NCBI GenBank assembly: GCA_019914995.1
Contig: CM034142.1
Coordinates: forward strand, 682,001 to 746,000
Reading direction: 5' to 3'
DNA: 64,000 nt
Source of the DNA: Acanthochlamys bracteata
Taxonomy: Eukaryota; Streptophyta; Magnoliopsida; Pandanales; Velloziaceae
The position numbers and the translations under genes are program-made. Of the stretch, positions 24,463 through 34,243 are shown one piece after another (the first letter of the stretch is position 1; every line of letters starts with the position of its first letter). The notes beneath the pieces are model-generated. The model did no database searches. It was not told the origin of the DNA and worked only from the letters and a program-made list of their open reading frames with translations.

Positions 24463-25208
24463 ACAATATATATAACGTTAAGTTGCAAGAGTTTTCCTTT
24501 AATTTTTTCCTTCAATTATAAAAATTTGTCAATTTTTTGTGAAAATAGAGTCTTTTGTGCAAGGATGAGAATCTCTATTCTAATTAGTTTCTATTCTTTT
24601 TCTATCAGATGCATAGTGAAGTCTTTGTGGGGACATATCATGTGAGTGCTTTGTAATAGGCAGGTGCTCAGAATGTTTCTAAACTAAGCAGCAGATTCAC
24701 TTAGGAAGTTTTTATTTTAACATAAATTTATTTTAAAAAATAAATTAAAAAAATAAATTAAAAATATTTAATAAAAATAAAATTTATATTAATTTTATAT
24801 TAAAAATAAATTTTACAATTAAATTTTGTATTAAAAATGAGTTTAAAAAAATTAAATTTGGTGGTCGATAAACACAGCTCTTAATGTGAGTTTGTTTTCA
24901 TAAAAATTGACTTTTAAAAAAGTGAGTTTTTTTAAAATAAATTATTGGGTCCAAATTATTTCAAAAGAATACACAAAGTCATCCAAAAAAATCATACATT
25001 TGGTGGCATAAGATTTTTTATAGTTTTTCACATGACACAAACAAACAAACACATGCTAATGCTATATATTATATAAGAAAAGAACAAACTGATAAAAGAA
25101 AAAGTGGGAAATTTTAACCAACATTGAAGAACATAGCACACTACAAATGGACCCATTAATTTGTTCTTGAAAGAAAAAAGTTCTATGTCTTTTAATTGAG
25201 AAGAAAGC

Positions 25209-26273
25209 CTAGCAATTCCAGAACTCAGCTTTCTTCACTTTTGAGATGCTCTCTAAAACTCCTGCTGGTGATACATGCCCCATTACAGTCACCCTCTTTG
25301 ATTCCAAATCAATACTGTAGGATGTCACCCCTGTTTTCATTAAGAAACAACAAAAATAAAAGTTTAGGAATTCCATTGAAAGTACGTGAAAAACTAATTC
25401 ATTTGGTGTTCGAGTTAAAATCCGTTGTTTTTTTACCTTCCATTTTAGAGATGTGTTTCTTGACTTTGCCTGCACAGCCTTGGCAATGGATAGAAACTCT
25501 CATAACAACAACCTAATGACCCACAAAAGAAAAATATTTAAATTGAAAGTTTATTAAGGAAGGAAATGAAAATGGTGGGGTTTCTTTTGGCGGGGTTGGT
25601 CCATTGATTTGCATTATTAGCGCAAGAACAAAAGTTTCTGTTAGTTCTAATTATTAGCTGTACTGTTGTCTCAATCTCTTTTTGTAGTATAAGGATTAAA
25701 TTTTACTTGAATCTTTTTAATTCATAACATACGTATACTACTTAATTACTTAAAAACAAACTCCAATCATCTATACATCCTATAAAAAAAATAAAAAACA
25801 AAGAAAATCTTGAACTGAAAATCTACTATTTCAGTGCTTCTGATCATTAGCAGAAATCTTCATTGCTGCACTAGATAGTCTACATATATAACTACGCTAC
25901 TAATATTCTCGCAGAAAACTGCTGAGTAACTCTTGCGTAGATGATAGAACATTACCTGGAAGGCAAGGTCACTAGGTGCAGGCGGAAGAGTTGGAACATC
26001 AACTGGTTGTCGTTGTTGATCCATATAAAAACGCTTCGGGCGATTCCGTTCTTTCTTCATGACCATAGGAATGGTAACAGCTTCGTAACGATCACTAGGA
26101 CCAAATCTTGCGCTGTACTTTCTGTCAAGAAGCCTTGCAGTTTCTGAAGCAGCAGCAGCAGCAGGTGAGCATGAGAGTGTTCTGTCAGGTCTTCGCGGAA
26201 CGATAACCGATTTCAGGTCACCTGGAATGCAGACGGCTGTCGATGCGTGTGATCTGCATAGCAAGCCTTGCAT
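25209..26273 (-). CDS. NaKR-like heavy-metal-associated (HMA) domain protein
   Basis: Three exons, 26273-25956, 25512-25437 and 25330-25209, give 171 residues; starting at the in-frame ATG at 26288 would give 176. The N-terminal half is basic and Ser/Ala-rich with the conserved opening LLCRSHASTAVC. The C-terminal half is one HMA fold beginning VVVMRVSIHCQGC, with metal-binding Cys116 and Cys119, and ending FWNC. This arrangement matches the SODIUM POTASSIUM ROOT DEFECTIVE (NaKR) group, in which NaKR1 is a phloem metal-binding protein. There is no C-terminal isoprenylation box, unlike the HIPP proteins. Metal-binding is expected; transport or signalling role here is inference. Introns have GTAATG/CATTAG and GTAAAA/AACAG borders. 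Confidence 0.88.
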
Positions 26274-26722
26274 TTTAGTTGTCTTCATGATAGTTGTGAG
26301 AAATATGAAGAAGTGAAGAAAAGGCAAATGAGTTTTGAAGGACTGGGAGTTAAGTTGGTGATATAGAATATTGGAGTCTCACCAAATTCTTGAAAGTTGT
26401 TTCTTGAATTCATCTTATTATTTTTTATCAGGTTTTGTTATGAATTAAATTATTAGATAGACTCGATCAGATAGAAACATATAATTTAATTTGGAGACGA
26501 TCGAGAGAAAGAAAAATGTCCAAATGAAAGAAAAATATTTTGAAATTTTTTTTTTAAAAATAAGTTTTATTTTATTCACGTTAAAAAATAATAAAAATAA
26601 ATATATAGAATTTTGTGATGTAATATATATATATTTTTTAAATTTTTAAATAAATGAATTATAAGAGTTATTAGAAAAGATAAAATAAAATTTTGGACTA
26701 GAATCATAACGAAACTCATGGC

Positions 26723-27356
26723 CATAGTCGTAAAAATTGGGCCGGACATTGAACCGAAAAACTGTCCGGATCAATATGCCACGGGTTGATCTGTCGAGTC
26801 AATGGGTTGAACCATCATATCAAAAATACTAAAGCGTTGACGGTGATGCGAACGCTTATTATTTCAAAAGAAAAAATAATAAATTTTTTCTTTGTTAGAA
26901 GGCATAAAAGAAAAAATACACTAACAAAAAGATATAGAAAAATAAAAAAATATTTTAAATAATAAATTTCAAAAGAAATTTTTTATTTTAAAATAATTTT
27001 ATTATTTTTCTTACAATTTAACAAAATTAGTAATATAAAAACTTAAAAATCACTAATAATAAATATTTACAAATAAAATATAACAAACTTATTTTTTTAC
27101 ATTATCACATCCAAATATAAAATCTAAACTACATATTATATTTCAATATAAGACTAGTAATAATTAATTTTGCATCAATATATCACAAATTTAAATTTTT
27201 TAAAATTTAATTTAACCCGGTATGACCTAGACAAACGGATCGACCGGATCGAAGCGCGTCAGAACAGGTCGATTGCATAAACGGTTTTATCATAAATACG
27301 GACGGATTTACGTTCTGAGTCGACTCAGGTGGGCCGATCCGGGTTTTACAACAATG
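26723..27356. mobile_element. hAT-like non-autonomous element (family B), second copy
   Basis: A 634-bp element starts CATAGTCGTAAAAATTGGG and ends CGGGTTTTACAACAATG; the ends are imperfect inverted repeats. Its size is within ten bases of the copy at 2486-3126, and its subterminal GGATCGACCGG and GTCGACTCAGG words resemble that copy. The flanks CTCATGGC and CACACGGC agree at six of eight positions and may be an aged 8-bp target-site duplication. No transposase is encoded. Confidence 0.65.
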
Positions 27357-27379
27357 CACACGGCCAAACGTGTTGAGAA

Positions 27380-28400
27380 GGGTGTGTTTGGTAATACGTT
27401 CAAAAAGAATATTTTTTAAGTTTTAATTATATATTTTAAAATAAATTTTATAATATTTTATAAAATTTATTTAAATTTAAAAATTGTAGAATTTTTTACA
27501 CAATAAATATTTATTTTTATTATTTTTAAGATTAAAATAATAAAATTCGTTTATTGAAATAGATCAACAATATTGTTTATTTTAAAAAAAACTTTTTAAA
27601 AGCATTCACCTACATTCCGAAAGAATGTTATTTCTTAGGTTATTTAAAAGTGTTTATAAAATATATTTTTTTAAATAAAAAATATATTAGAGATTTTTAG
27701 AATATAAGTTTGACTTTTTAATTTTAAAAATTAATAAAATTTTCACAAAAAATAAAATTTAAAATAAATTATATTTTATAGAAATTTATTTTGTATATGT
27801 AAAATAAAAACATATCCAAGCAGTAAGAACTTGAGCTGGATTAGTGGGAAGTGATGGTAAAAAAAAAAATTAAATTACAATAATTTGTGTAACGTAGGAT
27901 ATAGTAAAGGAGCATTTTCAGAGTAATTTTAAATTAAAGTTTTTTTAAATAAAAATATTTTATTATTTTTTAAAAATAAAATAAGTAATAAAATATTTTA
28001 TTATTTAAATTTTTTTATATTTTTTAAAATTTTAAATAAAATTTGTAAATATTATACAAAATATATTAAAAAACTAAAATTATTTTTAAAATAATTAACG
28101 TCAAACGTTCCTTAATTCACTTCACACACTTTTTTGGGGCGTTTGAGAGTGCTTACAAAATTAATTTTTTTTGAAATAAAAAATATTTTAAATTTTTTTA
28201 AAATAAGTTCTATTTTTTTTATTTCTAAAAAAATAATAAAAATATGCAATAAAAAGATCTCATTTCGTAAAATTTTTCTACACTATCTAAAATTTAAAAT
28301 TTTTTTTAAATATTTATAAAATATATATTAAAAAATATGAAATATAAAAAATTTAAAAAGTTGTTTATAATAAGCCGTGCCAAACGCTCTCTCTCTCATA
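27380..28400. repeat. Row of AT-rich MITEs (family C)
   Basis: At least four copies follow each other: about 27380-27612 (starting GGTGTGTTTGGTAAT), 27635-27800, 27910-28110, and 28135-28397 (starting GGGGCGTTTGAGAGTGCTT and ending GCCAAACGCTC). They share the words TAAAATTTTTTATATTTT and TTTATAAAATATATATTAAAAA. Only the last has both ends clear. The row implies that the family prefers to insert into or next to its own copies, or into AT-rich DNA in general. Confidence 0.6.
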
Positions 28401-29549
28401 TACAGTTAAAAAAAGGTTTCAGTAACCTTATCAACTACCAGCAGTAAAAAAACAGTGGAAGGCAGATTCGATTTACAGCAGCAGCACATAGAAGACAAGA
28501 TCACATAGAAAGCTTAGCTTTCCTGACAGTTTTTATTGCAAATAACTGTTGCATTATTATTTCAGATTTTGAGTTACATCAATTTTTATATTTTAATTAT
28601 CATTCTAAATTTTATTTTTATTTTATATAAATTATTTTTATTTAAGAGGTAAGTTTATTTAAAAAATAATTTATCAATTTTTATTTCATACTTTTTTATA
28701 AATTTTTTATTCAACAAAATTTATTTAAAAAATAAAAAATATAAAAAAATTTAGATAATAAAATTTTTTTATTACTTATTTTTATTATTTTTTAAATCAA
28801 AGTTTAAAAATATTCCTAGCATGTTTCTTCCAAGTCACGTTTAGCCAAACTTCTACTAAATATTAAAAAATTATATTTATAAAAAATATGATATAGAACT
28901 TATCATATATTAATAAAAATTTAAAAATTATAAATACTTAAAATTTTATTGAAAGAGTAAGAAATTTAAAAATATAAAAGAATATCATAAGCAATGCCAA
29001 ATATTTTTCAATTCCTCTGCCTGAAAGGATTGCAGAGAAAGATTTATCATAATTTTTAAATATTTTTTATAATAGTTTTTTTTGTAAAAACTTATTTTTA
29101 AAATTTATTTTTCTTTCAAATGAGAAAAATATATATCATAAGCATACACAGTTATATTTGTCTAAAAAATTAGTTAATTATCTAATACCATGTTAGTCTT
29201 TAAAAATTAACATAATGCTTTTATAATTACTAGGTGTTTCCTTTTATTTTGTTTTTATTTGTTGTTTGTGTTGACTATTGTAGTTCACTGACTTACCTAT
29301 AACTATAAGATATTTATTTAGAAGTCAAAACCGTATGGTTTTGAACGTTGAAACTACAAAGTAGAACCTTCGTCAAAGAAGATATTTAACATAAAAGGAC
29401 GAAAGTAATTTTTATGAAATTAAAATTTTGTAAAAATAAAATTCAATAGAAATAAAATTTAAAATGATAAGGCCTAATAAAAATAAAAATGTAGATTGAA
29501 ATAATAATTGAAATATATAAGTTCAATTTACAGACTGGAGTTCGATTTT

Positions 29550-29846
29550 GGGCGTATTTTAAATGTCCGTAACTTCATTTACTATCACCAAATTTTGAGT
29601 TTCAAATAATTCATAATATTTCAGTTACACAAAAAATTCATAACTCCACTTCTACATACGAAATTTCAGTTTCAACTTTTTTAGTTACACATTTTTTAAT
29701 ATAATTATATTTTTCAATTTTCAACACACTTTTAAAACCTATTGAAACACAAATATTGAACTCCACTTTCACTTTATTTTTAAAAAAATTCTACTTTTTA
29801 TTTTTTATTTTCACGAAATTCAATTATGGATATTTAAAACACGCAC
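29550..29846. repeat. MITE with GTGCGTGTTTTAAAT-type ends (family D)
   Basis: A roughly 297-bp element starts GGGCGTATTTTAAATGTCC and ends GGATATTTAAAACACGCAC, so about 20 bp at the two ends are inverted repeats with a few mismatches. The interior has TAACTTCATTT / GAAATTCAATTAT words, also inverted. Relatives of the same length are at 45501-45797 and, less clearly, about 40005-40290 and 19112-19370. Confidence 0.65.
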
Positions 29847-29849
29847 TTT

Positions 29850-30890
29850 GTTGCAGACGTTGTGCTACAGAATGCAAACGCGATGAACCCGAACAGCAGC
29901 GAGGCACTTTCACAGGCATGACTTTTGGGTCATCGCATACGGAATGGGCTAATTCGATCCAAAAAAAGATCCAAAGAAGTTCAACTTAGGCCCGCATTGC
30001 TTATAAAAAAAATAATTTATTAATTTTATATTTTTAATATATATTTTATAAGCATATAAAATTTATTTAAAAGTTTAAAAATTATATATAATAAAATATT
30101 TTTATTATATATTTTTATTAGTTTTTTAAAAAATAAAAAAAATAGAGCTTGTTTTTAAAAAAAATAAAAATATTTTTTATTTTAAAAAATTTTTATTTCA
30201 TAAGGACCTCAAACGTCTCCTTAGTCGACCCAATATAAAAAAATACCGTCGCCGTTCACCCGCTTAGATGGACTGCGATCCGATTCAGGGCGTTTCATTG
30301 CCATATCGAGTCACACTTCTTTGTAGGCATGGGAGTTGTGTTTGCAGAAGGCGTAGAGAAACTTGGCGAGTCCATTGGATCCAAAAATTAAACCTAGAAA
30401 GAAGATTTGGAATGAACAACGACGATAGTGATACTACGCGTCGCAGCCGGTGCCATAGATCAACATCGAATATGTCACTAAATGGCATGAGTCGGTCCAG
30501 ATTCAAAAAGTCTAGCTACAAGGAGACCACAGCCAAGATGAATGTCTATGTCTGAACTCAGAGCCAAAATTTCATCGGTCCTTCAAGCAAGACATCTCCA
30601 CACGCAAATAGGAAAGAAATTGCTTCCGTGTGATTGAGCCCGTTTGGCATTACGTTTGGGAAAAAATAGCTTTCAATTTTTTATGTAATAAAATTTTTTT
30701 ACTATATATTTTTATTATTTTTTAAAAATAAAAAATTAAAATTTATTTTTAAAAAATAATAATATTTTTTATTATAAAAAATTTATTTTATAAATACTTT
30801 CAAGCGCCCCTTTGATCGGCAATGGATGGGTTGTGATTTCTTTGATCGAACGCGATGAACCCTCCTCGCTAAGGTGAGATGCACCCATGG
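29850..30890. other. Unidentified less AT-rich island, cut by MITEs
   Basis: About 29850-29988, 30225-30645 and 30818-30890 have near-normal base composition in an otherwise AT-only region and are separated by two AT-rich MITEs (29990-30222 and 30648-30816). Frames such as the one at 30268-30555 on the plus strand are rich in Arg, Ser and Cys but match nothing I know, and have no start or splice context. This may be the remains of an older sequence, perhaps a transposon or gene fragment, that was split by MITE insertion. Confidence 0.35.
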
Positions 30891-31179
30891 CACTTGCAAA
30901 GGCATAATAATCTTTTCGTATTTAACTACACTTTTATTTCGTACATAGTTAAAAACAACAAAATAATTAAGAGAGTATACCAGTTTGGTTGAAAATTATT
31001 TTTTTCCGCTCAAAATTCACTTTTTAGATTCATTTCGAAATTCAATCAAACACAAACTCACTTTTCAAATCAACGATCTCACTTTGAAGTACTATTTTTT
31101 AGTAATTCACTCTCTATATCTGACAAAACAAAAAAAAAAACACACACACACAATGGGATAGCCCAATGGGCTTTAAAAT

Positions 31180-33812
31180 TTATTGGTCCAAATGCACCTG
31201 TAAATCGGAACAACGTTCGTATGAATTTGCGTCGCACGTTTGATTTTCATTTGTTGGCACGTGCGAGCAGCTGAGGCATGCATCAACATGCTGTTGTGTT
31301 CCAATGGGTAGTGCTTGTAGATGTTCTGCAGCCATCTGATGCTGCTATTAATTAAACCAATATCAGTATAGCATATATCATTTAGATTTTATTATTGAAA
31401 AAAAAAGTTTGAATTCTAGTGAAAGAAACTAAAAAACTAAAATCTGATACGATAAGCAGTAAAAAAGTCACTTCTTAATGGGTTCTTATATTGGGACTCC
31501 ATATTAATTTAGTCTCGGATTAGTTACGAAATAGCATACATATAATACCCAACTAAAAAATAAATTAGTTAATTTGAAAGTGAGCCAATAATTTTTTTTG
31601 AGTTAAGACAATTGGATTTTGATTTGGTGTGTCTAACAGTTCACATCTCTTAATAATTCTACAGATTGATATGTGCTTATAAATATGAAATGATAATTCT
31701 CAAATAATTTGCCAATTATTTTAGTTTGGAGATTCGATTCTACAAAATTATTACTTATTTTATTTTTTAAATTATATTTCTTTGAAAAGGAATGAGTACC
31801 TTAAATAAAGGGAAAGGGTTAGGAGGCATGAGAACAGAGAGGAACTCGGTAGAAGTGAATGCTTGATGCCATGGTGATAAACTTCCACCATTGTTGTGCA
31901 GGTTGCATGTTCCCATATGTTGTTGTCCTTGTACAGGTTCCAATGGTAGATCTGTGTTTGTGCCTTGTTGCTGTAATGTACTGTACATTGCTGCGGCTTG
32001 ATCCCTGCATTTTGATCATTTATACAAATTTACCTAAAATTTTGTTTGAGCGTTTATGATGGAGCTGCTAGAAAATAGAATGCCTTGTTTAATTGACTGT
32101 AAGCGATACTGAAAGTGACTTTTTTTTGGCTAAAAATTCACTTACGATTAACTTTCTTTGCTTATTTTTATAAATTTATTTTTACAAACTCACTTTCGAA
32201 TCGCTTCGGAACAAGTAAAACACGCCCACAGTTTTGAACTACCTTAGTGACAGTAGAGGGTTGGAAGGAACAAACATTTGGTGCACTACAGAATTTGGGG
32301 CACTATCAGGTACCCAGTGCATCACTTCATTGTTGAATCCATTTGGTGTTGCTTCTTGTTTTGGTTGTAGATACATCTATGCAAAAAAAAAAAAAAATTA
32401 AAAAAATTATTAAAAAAAATTGATAGACTAATTTTTAAATGAAATAACATACGCCATAAAATTATATATACGCGTATAATAAAGTTTTTAGAAAAAATAT
32501 ATGATTATTATGCGTACCTGCATGTTCGAGTTTGTTACGTCGTATGAAGTTACATGATTTCCTAATAAATATTTCTGTGAAGAAATAAATTGCGTAAAAT
32601 TTTTAGTTCATTTAAACTATAAAACAACTAATTCATATAAACCAGTAAGAATTAAGAGTTGATTAATCACGTAAAATTATTACCTTTCTTTCTGTAATGC
32701 GAGCTAATGTGTCCATGAGAAAATTTTCTCTTGATTCAATTTCATTTATAGGTGTAATTTGCAGAGGGTTTGGTTCGAAAAGTCTGAAATTTATCATAAA
32801 AAAATGTTAACAACTCAAATTTAAGTATCAATATATTTGGGAATGAAAAAAGAAAAAGCTTCAAGTAATATGTTTTTACCTTAATCTTTCTTCTGATATT
32901 TGGAGCTGTTGCTGAATTTTGGTTATATCTTGCTGCAATTCCTATAAAAATTGAGAGAATGTAATCATGATTGATGTTTCAAATTTTGTGGAGTTAATAA
33001 AAATGACAAAATAAAAATTTGTTTTTACCTCCAATTTAGAGTTATCACCACCACCAGGACTGTTCTAAGCATTTGAATAACGAAACCAAAAATGTTAATT
33101 TTCAAAAGTTATAAATCCAATAGATTAACTAGCTAGTTAGATCATGAAAACATAATTGAATTGAAATTTCAGAAATTCTTACTTTGCTAATTGGATCTCA
33201 AGATCGCTCTCGCATTTGAGCTTCTTTAGAGTCATTGTTAAATACTGCAAAATTTTTAAAAAAAAACTAATTAAGTTTAGCTTCTGTATAATTTTTTTTT
33301 TTTGTTATTTAAATGGGTTTTGATTCTTACCTCTTTATTTTTAATGGTTCTGCAGAAACAAAACAAACAGAAAAAAGCTTCAAGAAAAATATCTAAAAAA
33401 TTCAAGAAAAATTTATGAAAAACGAATAATATTCCGCATACCCTGCTCTATCATGTTCCGGTAGATTCACGTATCGCACAAGAACATCTTCAATCCTATA
33501 TCTCAAACATGCAAACAGAGTTCTTGCAAATTAAAGAAAAGGAAGCCAAAACAAAATTTGAAAAAAAAAAAAGAAAAGAAATTTGCTTAGTTTTGCATGC
33601 ATGTTTTCATGCAGGGGAAGATCAAACCTTCTTCTGCCTGAGAAATGACTAAGTCTGTTGGAAGAAGAGAACATGATGAGAGCAATATCAATATCGCACA
33701 ACACCGATAACTCGTACGCTTTTTTTATGAGCCCTTTACTTCTTTTCGAGAAGGTCACTTGCCTGTTGGTGTTGTTTTCTATCCTCCTTATCTGCAACTT
33801 CACTCTTCCCAT
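31180..33812 (-). CDS. MIKC*-type MADS-box transcription factor (AGL66/AGL104-like)
   Basis: Eleven exons join to 356 residues: 33812-33628, 33495-33442, 33349-33331, 33244-33183, 33059-33029, 32941-32880, 32783-32684, 32574-32518, 32376-32243, 32004-31800 and 31341-31180. The N-terminal MADS domain ([20 protein letters not shown] onward, about 60 residues) is followed by [16 protein letters not shown], typical of the S clade of MIKC* proteins. Next come K-like coiled-coil segments ([26 protein letters not shown]) and a Gln/His-rich C-terminal activation region. Relatives bind CArG-type DNA as dimers and act in pollen maturation and tube growth. The many small exons also fit the MIKC* group. 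In the MADS domain, the usual KRRNG reads KRSKG. The final intron has a tandem TAG/CAG acceptor. The gene is divergent from the FKBP-like pseudogene, with about 430 bp between the start codons. Confidence 0.93.
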
Positions 33813-34135
33813 TACTTATTATATATTTTTTTCTTTCTTTCTTCCTTCAGTGATCTGGTTAATTTTGATGATCTAAACTTGGTGAAGATTATATTTGGGA
33901 AACAATGAACAAGAAACAAATCTAAAGAATAGAAAGATGATGAAATTATAGGTTTAGTTTTTTAGACTTTTTGTTTTTGAGAAGAAGAGGAGAAGAAAAC
34001 GGGGGATAAGAGTGAAGGAGAGAGATCGTAGGAGAATTCTTCTCTCTTCTCTTCTCTTTCTCATCCATGCATGCAGAAATTTTTGTTTATTACAGCATGA
34101 GATTTGATTCATGTTTAGCCGTTGGATCTGTGCTG

Positions 34136-34175
34136 GATTTGAGGGCCCAACTCTTTTGAGGGCCCAAAAGCCCAG
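34136..34175. promoter_or_regulatory. Tandem site II-like repeats between divergent genes
   Basis: TTTTGAGGGCCCAA occurs twice, 17 bp apart, followed by AGCCCAG. Each carries GGGCCCA, a site II-type motif recognised by plant TCP factors. They lie between the MADS-box gene and the FKBP16-2-like copy, nearer the latter, and may be remnants of a photosynthesis- or growth-linked promoter. Confidence 0.45.
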
Positions 34176-34243
34176 TTCATGAAACTGGATGATATCATTC
34201 AAAAATATATTTTTTTCTCAAGCAAAAACACAGCCAGCCAGCC

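Larger units (their letters stand above)
18760..25195. other. Repeat-rich spacer between MnmE and NaKR-like genes
   Basis: I recognised no gene. AT-rich MITE-like copies lie at about 18765-18990, 19700-19930, 20165-20400, 21625-21875 and 21950-22140, and a different MITE lies near 19112-19370. Two hAT-like elements and a solo LTR are listed separately. Less AT-rich pieces at about 20460-20640, 22220-22440 and 23080-23830 have no protein-like frame; they could be exons of a non-coding transcript or old repeat fragments. Confidence 0.5.
26328..31140. other. MITE-dense spacer
   Basis: No gene was recognised. It contains a family B hAT-like element (26723-27356), a near-continuous row of AT-rich MITEs (about 27380-28400 and 28600-28810), a MITE of another family (29550-29846), two further AT-rich MITEs (29990-30222 and 30648-30816), an unidentified less AT-rich island split by them, and a GTGAGTTT-type repeat (about 30985-31140) next to a short CA run at 31140-31151. 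Confidence 0.55.

Noticed and set aside
27380-28400. Repeat row considered as a CRISPR-like array or satellite
   Set aside because: The units differ in length and orientation, have no uniform spacers, and show MITE-type ends. The genome is a plant's.
30268-30555. 95-residue Arg/Ser-rich frame and its antisense partner
   Set aside because: No known domain, no splice or promoter context, and it lies in a MITE-broken island. Listed as an unidentified region, not a gene.
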